Assembly (NCBI GenBank): GCA_964505385.1 | Contig: CAZDIA010000074.1 | Location: 1 to 11,368, forward strand | Source: SLJN01 sp964505385 | GTDB taxonomy: Bacteria > Bacteroidota > Rhodothermia > Balneolales > Natronogracilivirgulaceae | DNA length: 11,368 nucleotides | Reading direction: 5' to 3' | The notes under the pieces: generated by a model | What the model saw: the letters and a program-made list of their open reading frames with translations, nothing else | What the model was told of the DNA's origin: nothing | Databases searched by the model: none | Shown: one piece after another, positions 1 through 6,780 of the stretch | Numbering within the stretch: position 1 is the first letter of the stretch | Layout: every line of letters begins with the position of its first letter | Position numbers and translations under genes: made by a program

Positions 1-829
1 CACTGTCAATTTTATCTGCAAGACTTCTGACTTGTGCCCGGATAGTTGCCATTAGCATGGCAGCAGGCACTCCTTTTCCGGTAACATCAGCAATGGCAAG
101 GCCCCAACGATCCTTTGCAAGTTGTATATAATCATAATAATCGCCTCCTACATCTGCGGCCGGCTGGCTGCTTCCGGCAATATCCACGGATTTCAGACCC
201 GGTTCGATTTCGGGAAAAAAACCGTATTGGATTCCCCTCGCCATCTTGATTTGTTCATCCAGCCGTTCACGATCAAGCGCTTTACGGTGCAGATATTCCC
301 TTTCAAAACAAATAGCGGCCTGGTTGGCCAGCGCCATCAGCAACGGGATTTCTTCCTCAAGAAAATCTTTACCATCTTTCTTATTTACTGCCTGTATAAC
401 CCCCATTAATTTTCCCTGGTCATTGACCATCGGCACGCAAATTAAATTGCGCGTCGTAAATCCGTCACTGCGAATTTCTCCGTGAAATCGATCATCCTTC
501 GATACATCATTCACGATCAAAGGTTCACGGTGGCGTGCCACCCATCCGCTGATGCCGGTTCCAATTGGTATACGCTTTCCTGTTACTTCTGATTTTTTTG
601 GACCGGTAGGTACGGAGACTACCAACTCTTTCTCGTTTCGGTCAAGAAGCATCAGGCTGCCGGCTTCGGAGTTTGTGATCGTCTTGCATGCTTCCATCAC
701 CGAGTCGAGTAAACTTGTAAGCCCCTGACGCGTATTAATTCTCCCAATCAAGTCAAGCAAAAGCTCGACACGGAGATCATGGATGCCGGTTAACTCGCTA
801 TGAAATTCATCCTTGCTCATTTTCTTCAT
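1..829 (-). CDS. GAF domain + SpoIIE/PP2C phosphatase (RsbU-like), N-terminal part, truncated by window edge
   Basis: The minus-strand frame is open from an ATG at 829 to base 1, giving 276 codons with no stop. Residues about 25-178 read as a GAF domain: it opens with a stretch around EAGSLMLLD (55-63) and contains GTGISGWVARH (90-100) and NLICVPMV (128-135). A short helical linker around LDEQIKMARGIQYGFFPE (190-207) matches the linker that precedes SpoIIE phosphatase domains. The phosphatase starts with ADVGGDYYDY (225-234) and ADVTGKGVPAAMLMA (247-261); D230 and D248 sit where PP2C-type enzymes bind Mn/Mg. Proteins of this build dephosphorylate anti-anti-sigma (STAS) proteins in partner-switching pathways, with GAF sensing the input; the ligand and target cannot be told here. 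Met4 (ATG at 820) is an alternative start, and neither has a clear Shine-Dalgarno. The C-terminal half of the phosphatase domain lies outside the window. Confidence 0.93.
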   Translation of the reverse strand, partial: MKKMSKDEFHSELTGIHDLRVELLLDLIGRINTRQGLTSLLDSVMEACKTITNSEAGSLMLLDRNEKELVVSVPTGPKKSEVTGKRIPIGTGISGWVARHREPLIVNDVSKDDRFHGEIRSDGFTTRNLICVPMVNDQGKLMGVIQAVNKKDGKDFLEEEIPLLMALANQAAICFEREYLHRKALDRERLDEQIKMARGIQYGFFPEIEPGLKSVDIAGSSQPAADVGGDYYDYIQLAKDRWGLAIADVTGKGVPAAMLMATIRAQVRSLADKIDS

Positions 830-832
830 GGA

Positions 833-890
833 TCACAATTGTGAAAACATAAATTACAAATATTTTACAATTTTATTGATGAAAACATAA
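833..890. promoter_or_regulatory. Palindrome and direct repeat upstream of the GAF-SpoIIE gene
   Basis: TCACAATTGTGA (833-844) is a perfect 12-bp palindrome only 3 bp upstream of the ATG at 829. The 11-mer TGAAAACATAA occurs twice in direct orientation, at 842-852 and 880-890, 38 bp apart start to start, each preceded by ATTG. The rest of 830-984 is AT-rich with no clear terminator. This may be an operator for the phosphatase gene, but no known regulator is recognised. Confidence 0.35.
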
Positions 891-984
891 CTCAGATCTT
901 CATTTTTATTTTGATTCTGTTCCATGTCTGTTCATTCAGAACTATTTTGCAAAGTCCTCCTTCCAATCTTTGCTTGACATTAAA

Positions 985-1635
985 TCAATATTTCTTCTTG
1001 CGCACTACATGCACTCCGTCGCGTACGGTAAGTACTACATTTTCGACCCGGTCATCCTCTCTGATGGTATGATTCAACCGATCTATAGCTACAGCTTTAC
1101 GATCTTCAGGCTGAACAACCTCTCCATACCACAAGGCATTATCCACAATCAAGATTCCGCCTGCATTTAACCTTGGCATGAGCAGATCATAATATTCGGG
1201 ATAGTGTTCTTTATCGGCGTCAAGAAAAATCAGATCAAAAGAGCCTTCCAGCGTGCCGATCGTGTCGAGGGCATTTCCCATTAAAATTTCAATTTTTTTA
1301 TAGTGTTCGCTTTGGCTCAAAAACCGGTCAGCGATGTCTCGATACCGCTCGTTCATTTCCAGGGAAATCAGCTTACCATTTTCAGGAAGTGCGCTTGCCA
1401 TCATATAGGCCGAATAGCCGGTAAAAAGCCCGACTTCAAGAATCCGGCGAGCGCCACTCAGGCTGACTAACATATTAAGCATACGCCCTTCAACTTTTCC
1501 GGTCAGCATTTCGCTATATTCAAGCTCGGTGCGCGTCGCTTCGGCAATTTTGCGTGCGATCTCCGGTTCATTCTGAGTTACAGCGGAGGCGTATTCTTCA
1601 AATTCCGGCGGGATTATAAATTGATCTTCGTTCAT
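985..1635 (-). CDS. SAM-dependent O-methyltransferase, Methyltransf_3 (caffeoyl-CoA/catechol OMT-like) family
   Basis: This 216-residue protein has full family length. It carries the lead-in TGKVEGRMLNML (45-56), equivalent to the family's QGxLLxML element. The SAM-binding motif I is RRILEVGLFTGYSAYMMA (63-80). The metal and catalytic region is FDLIFLDADKEHY (133-145), and the closing motif is GGILIVDNALWYGEV (159-173). D139, D165 and N166 correspond to the divalent-metal ligands that position the catechol-type hydroxyl pair. Known members methylate caffeoyl-CoA, catechols or other vicinal-hydroxyl small molecules in the cytoplasm; bacterial substrates are mostly unknown and nothing here narrows it. 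The ATG at 1635 follows a weak purine stretch (AGAAGA). It is divergent from the acyltransferase at 1733 and lies 155 bp upstream of the GAF-SpoIIE gene on the same strand, so the two could share a transcript. Confidence 0.93.
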   Translation of the reverse strand: MNEDQFIIPPEFEEYASAVTQNEPEIARKIAEATRTELEYSEMLTGKVEGRMLNMLVSLSGARRILEVGLFTGYSAYMMASALPENGKLISLEMNERYRDIADRFLSQSEHYKKIEILMGNALDTIGTLEGSFDLIFLDADKEHYPEYYDLLMPRLNAGGILIVDNALWYGEVVQPEDRKAVAIDRLNHTIREDDRVENVVLTVRDGVHVVRKKKY

Positions 1636-1706
1636 TATCTTCTTTTATGATGTTTTAATTTGTCTGTATCCGTAGTACCCTCACAGATTATTCTGACGGG
1701 TTAACA

Positions 1707-1714
1707 CAAAAATA
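1707..1714 (-). promoter_or_regulatory. Candidate Bacteroidota-type -7 element for the O-methyltransferase
   Basis: Read on the minus strand, this is TATTTTTG, matching TAnnTTTG. It would place the start of transcription about 65 nt before the ATG at 1635. No convincing -33 TTG is present at the usual spacing, and the area is AT-rich, so a chance match is possible. Confidence 0.3.
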
Positions 1715-1732
1715 TAAAATAATATTTCAGCT

Positions 1733-2395
1733 TTGAATGATCCCTTCCGGCAAATATCGCCCTGGTTTATAAACATATTCCGGTACTATACCTGGCTGCT
1801 GTTTTACCGGCGATTTAAATACGTTTGGGTATATGACGGGTATGAGCCCTCACCTTACCGATCCACTTTGTATTTTGCCAATCATACTTCGTGGTGGGAC
1901 GGACTCATTCCCTTTTTGCTGAATGAGTTTCATTACCGGCAGGACGGACGTGCCATTATGGAAGATAAACAATTCAAACAGTACCCTTTTTTTCGGAAAA
2001 TCGGTGCCGTTCCCATCAACCGTGATGATTCCCGGCAGGCGGTTAAAGTATTGCAGCAGAGTGCAAAGTTTTTGAGCCTTCCGAAACGTTCGCTTTATTT
2101 TTTTCCGCAAGGCGAAATTTTCACCGAATGTGACGAATTGAAATTCGAGAGTGGATTGGCCAAATTAAGCGAAATGACTGAGTACACGGACATTGTACCA
2201 CTTGCCATATCAATCACTACCATTCGATCCGATAAACCGGAACTATTTATTCGAACCGGTCCGCCTGTTGATGTTTCAGGAGAGCTTCAACGGAAACAGC
2301 GAACCGCTATCTTTGAAAAAACACTCAGGATGATCTGGAAAGAAAATCAAGCAGCATGCAAAACAGGAAGTGAATCCTACAAAAGATTAATCTAG
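1733..2395 (+). CDS. 1-acyl-sn-glycerol-3-phosphate acyltransferase-like (PlsC/LPLAT family) protein
   Basis: This 220-residue protein has the four LPLAT blocks in order. Block I is ANHTSWWDG (49-57), with the catalytic H51 and D56 of HX4D. Block II is GAVPINR (91-97), block III is FPQGEIF (124-130), where most relatives have FPEG, and block IV is VPLAI (155-159). Such enzymes transfer an acyl chain from acyl-ACP or acyl-CoA to a lysolipid hydroxyl at the inner membrane. There is no strong transmembrane helix; the aromatic-rich N-terminus (WFINIFRYYTWLLFY) may lie on the membrane surface. The start is taken as TTG at 1733, because the frame closes upstream at 1715-1717 and the first in-frame ATG (Met76) would remove block I; ATT at 1724 is the other option. 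It is convergent with anmK, with 18 bp between stops. The lysolipid substrate is unknown. Confidence 0.88.
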   Translation: MNDPFRQISPWFINIFRYYTWLLFYRRFKYVWVYDGYEPSPYRSTLYFANHTSWWDGLIPFLLNEFHYRQDGRAIMEDKQFKQYPFFRKIGAVPINRDDSRQAVKVLQQSAKFLSLPKRSLYFFPQGEIFTECDELKFESGLAKLSEMTEYTDIVPLAISITTIRSDKPELFIRTGPPVDVSGELQRKQRTAIFEKTLRMIWKENQAACKTGSESYKRLI

Positions 2396-2413
2396 TGGAG
2401 AAGGCTACTCAAT

Positions 2414-3571
2414 TCAGGCCAGACTGATCTTGCCCAATCTAAGTCTCGGATCATCACCGCAAATCAGCTCGTTGGCCAGCACTGCGAATATGGCCGCTTC
2501 TTTAGCATCGGGATCAATGCCGATTTCTTCAGTGGATCCAACATATGCCGGCTTCAGCAGCTCACGAAGATTTTCCATCAATAGCGGGTTGTGAAGCCCG
2601 CCGCCGCTAATCAGAATTTCGGTTTGATCCGGCTTTTCCCAAAACTCTTTAACTTCATCAGCGATAGTTTCAGCGGTGAGCCGGTTAAGGGTAGCGAGCA
2701 AATCTTCGGTTGATAGTTCCAGTCCGCCGGCCTCTTCCACCATACCGGTGTGAAATGTTTCATAGCCCGTGGTCTTCGGATGTGGTATATCAAAATACCA
2801 ATGCGATTTGAGCACTTTAAGCACATTATTGTCAACTTTCCCGGCTCGTGCTAATGTGGCATCTTCATCATATGATTTGGAAGGTTCTCTCTGGCGGATT
2901 ATAGCATCCATAAGCGTATTTCCGGGTCCGGTATCATAAGTTAGTGGCGGAAAACGATCAGAACCGGCCGGAAGCCATGTTAAGTTAGCGATTCCGCCAA
3001 TGTTGACCAGAATTCGATCTTTGTGTTCATCACCAAACACCAGCCAATCGCCGTAACCGGCAAGCGGAGCACCTTCACCTCCGCGTGCGATATCCATCTG
3101 CCTGAAGTCGCTAGTCGTGATTATTCCGGTATGATGAGCTATATGGTCACCGTCGCCTATCTGCATAGTGGCATCGGATTTATCGGGCATGCGATGTTTA
3201 CTTTGCGGGGCATGATGAAACGTATGTCCATGGCTTGCAATCAAATCAACTTCTTTTCGATTTATCTGCCATTCCAGAAGTGCTTCATTTACATATCTCG
3301 CATGAATACGGGCAAGATGATCATGCCAAACGGTTAATTCTCCCGGATCAACTGTGGATGACCGGGTGAGGCGAAGCAATGCTTCAGTAGTTTCCTCATC
3401 GTAGCTTACGGATTTAAATTTCTCTACCTCAATCTGAGTATGCTTACCATAACCAGAAATCCGGCAGAGTGCAATATCAAGACCATCCACCGAAGTGCCA
3501 CTCATCAGACCGATCACACGCCGAGAAGATTTTTCCGAGATACCATACAATTTAGACAAGACCTGATTCAT
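2414..3571 (-). CDS. anmK: Anhydro-N-acetylmuramic acid kinase
   Basis: The product phosphorylates and hydrolytically opens 1,6-anhydro-MurNAc to MurNAc-6-phosphate, a cytoplasmic step of peptidoglycan recycling normally followed by the MurQ etherase. All family blocks are present in 385 residues: GLMSGTSVDGLDIAL (21-35) binds phosphate; IASHGHTFHHAP (111-122) and IGDGDHIAHHTGI (138-150) come next; then FRQMDIARGGEGAPL (156-170), LVNIGGIANL (188-197), YDTGPGNTLMDA (212-223) and ISGGGLHNPLL (311-321). The C-terminal DAKEAAIFAVLANE is intact. Length is close to the usual 365-390. The ATG at 3571 gives about 20 residues before the first motif, as I recall for Bacteroidota relatives. It has no Shine-Dalgarno. 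No murQ or amidase gene is nearby. It is divergent from the small acidic gene at 3673. Confidence 0.97.
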   Translation of the reverse strand: MNQVLSKLYGISEKSSRRVIGLMSGTSVDGLDIALCRISGYGKHTQIEVEKFKSVSYDEETTEALLRLTRSSTVDPGELTVWHDHLARIHARYVNEALLEWQINRKEVDLIASHGHTFHHAPQSKHRMPDKSDATMQIGDGDHIAHHTGIITTSDFRQMDIARGGEGAPLAGYGDWLVFGDEHKDRILVNIGGIANLTWLPAGSDRFPPLTYDTGPGNTLMDAIIRQREPSKSYDEDATLARAGKVDNNVLKVLKSHWYFDIPHPKTTGYETFHTGMVEEAGGLELSTEDLLATLNRLTAETIADEVKEFWEKPDQTEILISGGGLHNPLLMENLRELLKPAYVGSTEEIGIDPDAKEAAIFAVLANELICGDDPRLRLGKISLA

Positions 3572-3613
3572 TATAAAAAACGGGAATTTTTAAAATTTAA
3601 GCGGTTACACATT

Positions 3614-3624
3614 GGGCTTAGCCC
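3614..3624. repeat. Short inverted repeat in the anmK / small-gene divergent spacer
   Basis: GGGCTTAGCCC has perfect 5-bp arms around one base. It stands out as a GC block in an otherwise AT-rich 101-bp spacer between two divergent starts, so an operator role is possible but unproven. Confidence 0.25.
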
Positions 3625-3672
3625 TCAAAATCGTATTTTCGCACCAGTAAAACCATATTAAAAATTCAATTT

Positions 3673-3921
3673 ATGAGCGATCTTGATCCATCCGCATTGG
3701 ACGATTTCAAAAACGAAGTAGAGCAGCTGGTTTCTGACCTGCAGGAAGCCTTCGATTCTGATCAAAGCAGATATTACTATGACGATCAGCAGGAAATTCT
3801 ATTCGTAGAATTGAGCGGGCTGCAGAATCTGGATGATGAAGAAATAGAAACCACCGCAGAACCCGTGTTGGATGCCTATGATCTTGATTTGGATGAAATT
3901 TATATACTACCGTTGAATTAA
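3673..3921 (+). CDS. Small, very acidic protein of unknown function (82 aa)
   Basis: I do not recognise this family. It has 25 Asp/Glu (15 D, 10 E) against one Lys and one Arg, a calculated net charge near -23. It has no cysteine or histidine, no signal peptide and no membrane segment. Residues about 5-30 (around FKNEVEQLVSDLQEAF) look like an amphipathic helix. Two hydrophobic strand-like pieces follow (EILFVELSGL, 41-50, and EIYILPLN, 75-82), separated by an acidic stretch with DDEEIE. That suggests a compact alpha-beta fold in the cytoplasm rather than disorder. The ATG at 3673 is the only sensible start, preceded by AT-rich sequence without a Shine-Dalgarno. It has its own divergent spacer with anmK and is convergent with the DUF1015 gene, so it is probably monocistronic. 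No coding frame on the opposite strand competes. Confidence 0.75.
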   Translation: MSDLDPSALDDFKNEVEQLVSDLQEAFDSDQSRYYYDDQQEILFVELSGLQNLDDEEIETTAEPVLDAYDLDLDEIYILPLN

Positions 3922-4010
3922 TTCACGGCTTAACTGATCAACATAATTGCATCACTTCCGATTACGCAAGGGACTCGATATTTTAAGATCGAACTCATCG
4001 GCAGAGTCGA

Positions 4011-5258
4011 TTATTCAAGGCTGTGCACTGCGAGTCCGCTGCGCAACTTAGGCTCAAACCAGGTTGTTTTGGGCGGCATGATATTTCCGGTGTCCGCAAT
4101 GGTCATAAGTTGTTCCAGCGATACCGGATATAACGCGAATGCTACTCGCATCTCACCACTGTCCACGCGTTTTTCAAGTTCAACCAGGCCTCTGATCCCA
4201 CCTACAAAATCAACACGCTTGTCTTTCCTGAGATCTTTGATCCCCAGGATTCGGTCTAACACGTGTTCAGAAAGAACAGTAACATCCAGTGCTCTTATGG
4301 GATCATTATCATCATACGTGCCTGATTTAGCATCCAGTGAATACCATTCACCATCCAGATACATACCGAAATTGTGCATGCGGTCGGGTTTGTATGGTTC
4401 ACTGCCTTTGCTTTCAATATCGAATACGTCGCCGAGCTTTTCCATGAACTGATCAGATGAAAGCCCGTTCAGATCCTTTACCACTCTGTTATAATCCAAA
4501 ATTGAAAGCTGATCATCGGGAAAGTGAACAGCCATGAAATAATTGTATTCTTCTTTACCGGTATGATCAGGATTATTCCTCCTTTTCTCATTACCCACCA
4601 AAGCGGCCGCGGCAGTTCGATGATGACCATCCGCTACATACGTATTTGGCACTTCGGCAAACAGTTCAGTGATCCGATCAATGACGGATTTATCCTCTAT
4701 CAGCCAAAAGTGATGTCCGACACCATCGTCGGCGGTAAAATCATAAACCGGATCATTCTGTTTTACAAACTCATCAACTATTGCATCAATTTCATCAACA
4801 GCCCTGTAGGTAAAAAAAACCGGCTCCATATTTGCATTGGTTACCCGCACATGTTTCATCCTGTCTTCTTCTTTATCCTGCCGGGTTAACTCATGCTTTT
4901 TGATAACATCGTTGATGTAATCATCTACTGACGCGCATCCTACAATTCCATATTGGGTTTTGCCATCCATAGTTTGCGCATAAATATAGTAGTGTTCGTC
5001 TTTATCAGGTATCAGCCAACTGTTTTCCAGAAACTTTTCATAATTCTTTTTAGCGGTTTCATATACAATCGGCTCATATTCACTGGTACCTTCAGGACAA
5101 TCAATTTCAGGTTTAATGATATGCAAAAATGAGTAGGGGTTGCCCTCCGCCTCTTTTTTTGCTTCCTCGGAATTCAAGACATCATAAGGCCTTGATGCCA
5201 AATCTTTCGCAATATCTGCCGGAGGTCGGATTCCCCGGAATGGTTTTAGTACAGCCAT
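4011..5258 (-). CDS. DUF1015 family protein (COG4198) with ADGHHR motif; possible serine-related enzyme
   Basis: This 415-residue cytoplasmic protein has the DUF1015 hallmarks: KPFRGIRPP at the N-terminus, RPYDVLNSEEA (23-33), HELT (122-125), then PNTYVADGHHRTAAA (204-218). The closing segment is IMPPKTTWFEPKLRSGL (383-399). The DGHHR motif resembles the nucleotide-binding signature of the ParB/sulfiredoxin superfamily, to which the free-serine kinases SerK and SbnI belong; this is an inference from motif and context, not proof. The gene starts 76 bp after the serA-type gene on the same strand with no evident terminator between, an arrangement I recall from other Bacteroidota, often with serC as well. 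That suggests a role in serine or O-phosphoserine metabolism. No serC is in this window. There is no Shine-Dalgarno at the ATG. Confidence 0.92.
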   Translation of the reverse strand: MAVLKPFRGIRPPADIAKDLASRPYDVLNSEEAKKEAEGNPYSFLHIIKPEIDCPEGTSEYEPIVYETAKKNYEKFLENSWLIPDKDEHYYIYAQTMDGKTQYGIVGCASVDDYINDVIKKHELTRQDKEEDRMKHVRVTNANMEPVFFTYRAVDEIDAIVDEFVKQNDPVYDFTADDGVGHHFWLIEDKSVIDRITELFAEVPNTYVADGHHRTAAAALVGNEKRRNNPDHTGKEEYNYFMAVHFPDDQLSILDYNRVVKDLNGLSSDQFMEKLGDVFDIESKGSEPYKPDRMHNFGMYLDGEWYSLDAKSGTYDDNDPIRALDVTVLSEHVLDRILGIKDLRKDKRVDFVGGIRGLVELEKRVDSGEMRVAFALYPVSLEQLMTIADTGNIMPPKTTWFEPKLRSGLAVHSLE

Positions 5259-5334
5259 AAAATTTTATAATATTTTGAGTTACAAGAGAATGCGTGTGAG
5301 CTTACCTGATTAAGTAGCTGCATCGGTGCTAAAT

Positions 5335-6258
5335 TTACTTATTCACCTGAAAAGTATTATCTCCATTTTTCAGGAAGTTAACAATTTGATTGGCAGCAGC
5401 AATACCGGCGTTGATATTTGCTTCGGCAGTCTGCGCTCCCATTTTCTTAGGTGAATAAAAATACTGCCCTTCAAATTTTTCGCTGATTTCCTCTTCTTTG
5501 TCCGGCTTAATATCCGACAGATATTTAAAGTCAGGACGTTCAGACATAATCTTGATCAGCGCATCTTCATCCACAATTTCTTTCCTTGCCGTGTTGACCA
5601 GAGTAGCTCCTTGCGGCATCCTGGACATTAATTCATAGTTTACAGCGTGAATATTTTCCTTCCTGGCCGGTATATTGACCGATAAATACTGGCAAGTACT
5701 ATAGAGTTCTTCCTCTGATTTTAATGAAGTGACTCCATCTTCTTCGATTGTCGAGTCCGCCACCCGCGGATGGTACGTAAGTACATCCATACCAAAACCT
5801 TTGGCAATTCTGGAAATATTCTTGCCTACATTACCATACCCCAGGATACCCAGTTTTTTTCCATATAGCTCACTCCCTGAAGTTCCGTTAAAATAATTCC
5901 GTGCGGCAAAAACCATAAAGCCAAGTGCAAGTTCGGCTACTGCATTCGAGTTTTGGCCGGGAGTATTCATCACAACTATACCCTCTTCTGATGCGGCTTC
6001 CAGATCAATATTATCATAGCCCGCCCCAGCCCGGACGACTATCTTAAGATCTTTAGCTGCATCAATGACTTCTGAATCAACCTTATCGCTTCGTACAATC
6101 AATGCCGTTGCATCAGACACGGCATTCAACAGATCATTTTTGTCTGTGTATTTTTCAAGCAAAACCAGTTCATAGCCTGCCGAATCTGATAATGATTTTA
6201 TACCGTCCACTGCCTTCTGAGCAAATGGCTTCTGGGTTGCAACTAATAGTTTACTCAT
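5335..6258 (-). CDS. serA: D-3-phosphoglycerate dehydrogenase-type D-2-hydroxyacid dehydrogenase, short Bacteroidota form
   Basis: The expected reaction is NAD(P)-dependent oxidation of 3-phosphoglycerate to 3-phosphohydroxypyruvate, the first step of serine synthesis. The substrate-domain signature VVRAGAGYDNIDL is at 74-86 and NTPGQNSNAVAEL at 98-110. The Rossmann glycine motif is GYGNVG (140-145). NTARKE (222-227) contains R225, the equivalent of the catalytic arginine. At 307 residues it lacks the C-terminal ACT regulatory domain of E. coli SerA. Two active-site features differ from textbook SerA. The PHxGG histidine region reads SPKKMGAQT (269-277), with Lys271 at the His place, and the DVFxxEP loop reads DIKPDKEEE (249-257). 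I recall the same PKKMGAQT in Bacteroidota SerA, so this is likely a functional subfamily and not decay. A GAGG Shine-Dalgarno lies 8 nt before the ATG. DUF1015 follows in the likely operon. Confidence 0.9.
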   Translation of the reverse strand: MSKLLVATQKPFAQKAVDGIKSLSDSAGYELVLLEKYTDKNDLLNAVSDATALIVRSDKVDSEVIDAAKDLKIVVRAGAGYDNIDLEAASEEGIVVMNTPGQNSNAVAELALGFMVFAARNYFNGTSGSELYGKKLGILGYGNVGKNISRIAKGFGMDVLTYHPRVADSTIEEDGVTSLKSEEELYSTCQYLSVNIPARKENIHAVNYELMSRMPQGATLVNTARKEIVDEDALIKIMSERPDFKYLSDIKPDKEEEISEKFEGQYFYSPKKMGAQTAEANINAGIAAANQIVNFLKNGDNTFQVNK

Positions 6259-6266
6259 GCTATATA

Positions 6267-6270
6267 CCTC
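6267..6270 (-). promoter_or_regulatory. Ribosome binding site of serA
   Basis: GAGG on the minus strand, 8 nt upstream of the ATG at 6258. It is notable because most genes in the window lack a recognisable Shine-Dalgarno. Confidence 0.5.
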
Positions 6271-6403
6271 AATTTTTAGTACTTATATATGTTTTCAACA
6301 ATCGCCCAAACTGGGCTTGATCATTTCCAAAAGGAATTAGCTTATTGACTGAAGCCCTTACACTTCCTCTCTGTCACATCTTTTTAACTCCTTATAGCTT
6401 TAG

Positions 6404-6420
6404 CAGGTATTGATTACCTG
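6404..6420. repeat. Inverted repeat upstream of serA (possible operator, or hairpin with T-rich tail on +)
   Basis: CAGGTATTGATTACCTG has perfect 6-bp arms around 5 bp, and 7 of 8 mirror pairs match. On the plus strand it is followed by TTTTATTT, as in a weak intrinsic terminator, but no plus-strand gene precedes it. It lies about 145 bp upstream of the serA start, so an operator or a leader hairpin is equally possible. Confidence 0.35.
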
Positions 6421-6508
6421 TTTTATTTAAATCGATGCTGTGAAAATCTTAAGCTCTGCTACTGAGAGCCATATTTTAAAACAGCATAACCGGTAACCAG
6501 GCCAAATC

Positions 6509-6543
6509 GAGTATCTTCGCTACCACCATGGTGATTGATACTT
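6509..6543. repeat. Nested inverted repeat in the serA upstream gap
   Basis: Outer arms AGTATC (6510-6515) and GATACT (6537-6542) enclose the perfect 10-bp palindrome CACCATGGTG (6524-6533). The whole is a dyad-like element in the GC-richer part of the gap. Function is unknown. Confidence 0.3.
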
Positions 6544-6780
6544 CACGTTTCGGCAACATCATCTTTTTCTTTTATTCGGCGCGCACGCCTTATCTGTAAT
6601 TTTCAGGCTTTATCACTATGGCATTACCTAATAATATAGATAAAATCATATTAATTTCATGCTAAATAACTTGATTATAGTCAATAAAGCATTTTTGTAA
6701 TATACTCTCAATAGAAACTTCAGAGGCAGGAGTTGCGCCGGGAATATCCATCCCAAAAAACCGAAAGATCGACAGCAATA

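Noticed and set aside
122..485. Overlapping plus-strand frames of 95 and 79 codons
   Set aside because: They are antisense to the GAF-SpoIIE gene, whose minus-strand frame is open throughout with clear motifs.
3975..3992. Hairpin TCGAT...ATCGA between the convergent small gene and DUF1015 gene, as a bidirectional terminator
   Set aside because: The stem is only 5 bp around an AT-rich loop with no T-run on either side.
4069..4889. Two plus-strand open frames of 127 and 121 codons
   Set aside because: Both are antisense to the DUF1015 gene, which has all family motifs; neither translation shows a recognisable domain or ribosome site.
5335..6258. Reading the missing catalytic His as evidence of a pseudogene
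   Set aside because: The frame is intact, has the best ribosome site in the window, and the altered motif matches a signature I recall as conserved in Bacteroidota SerA.
6660..6696. TGCT...AGCA followed by TTTTT as a plus-strand terminator
   Set aside because: The paired blocks are only 4 bp each with long unpaired stretches, and no plus-strand gene precedes it.
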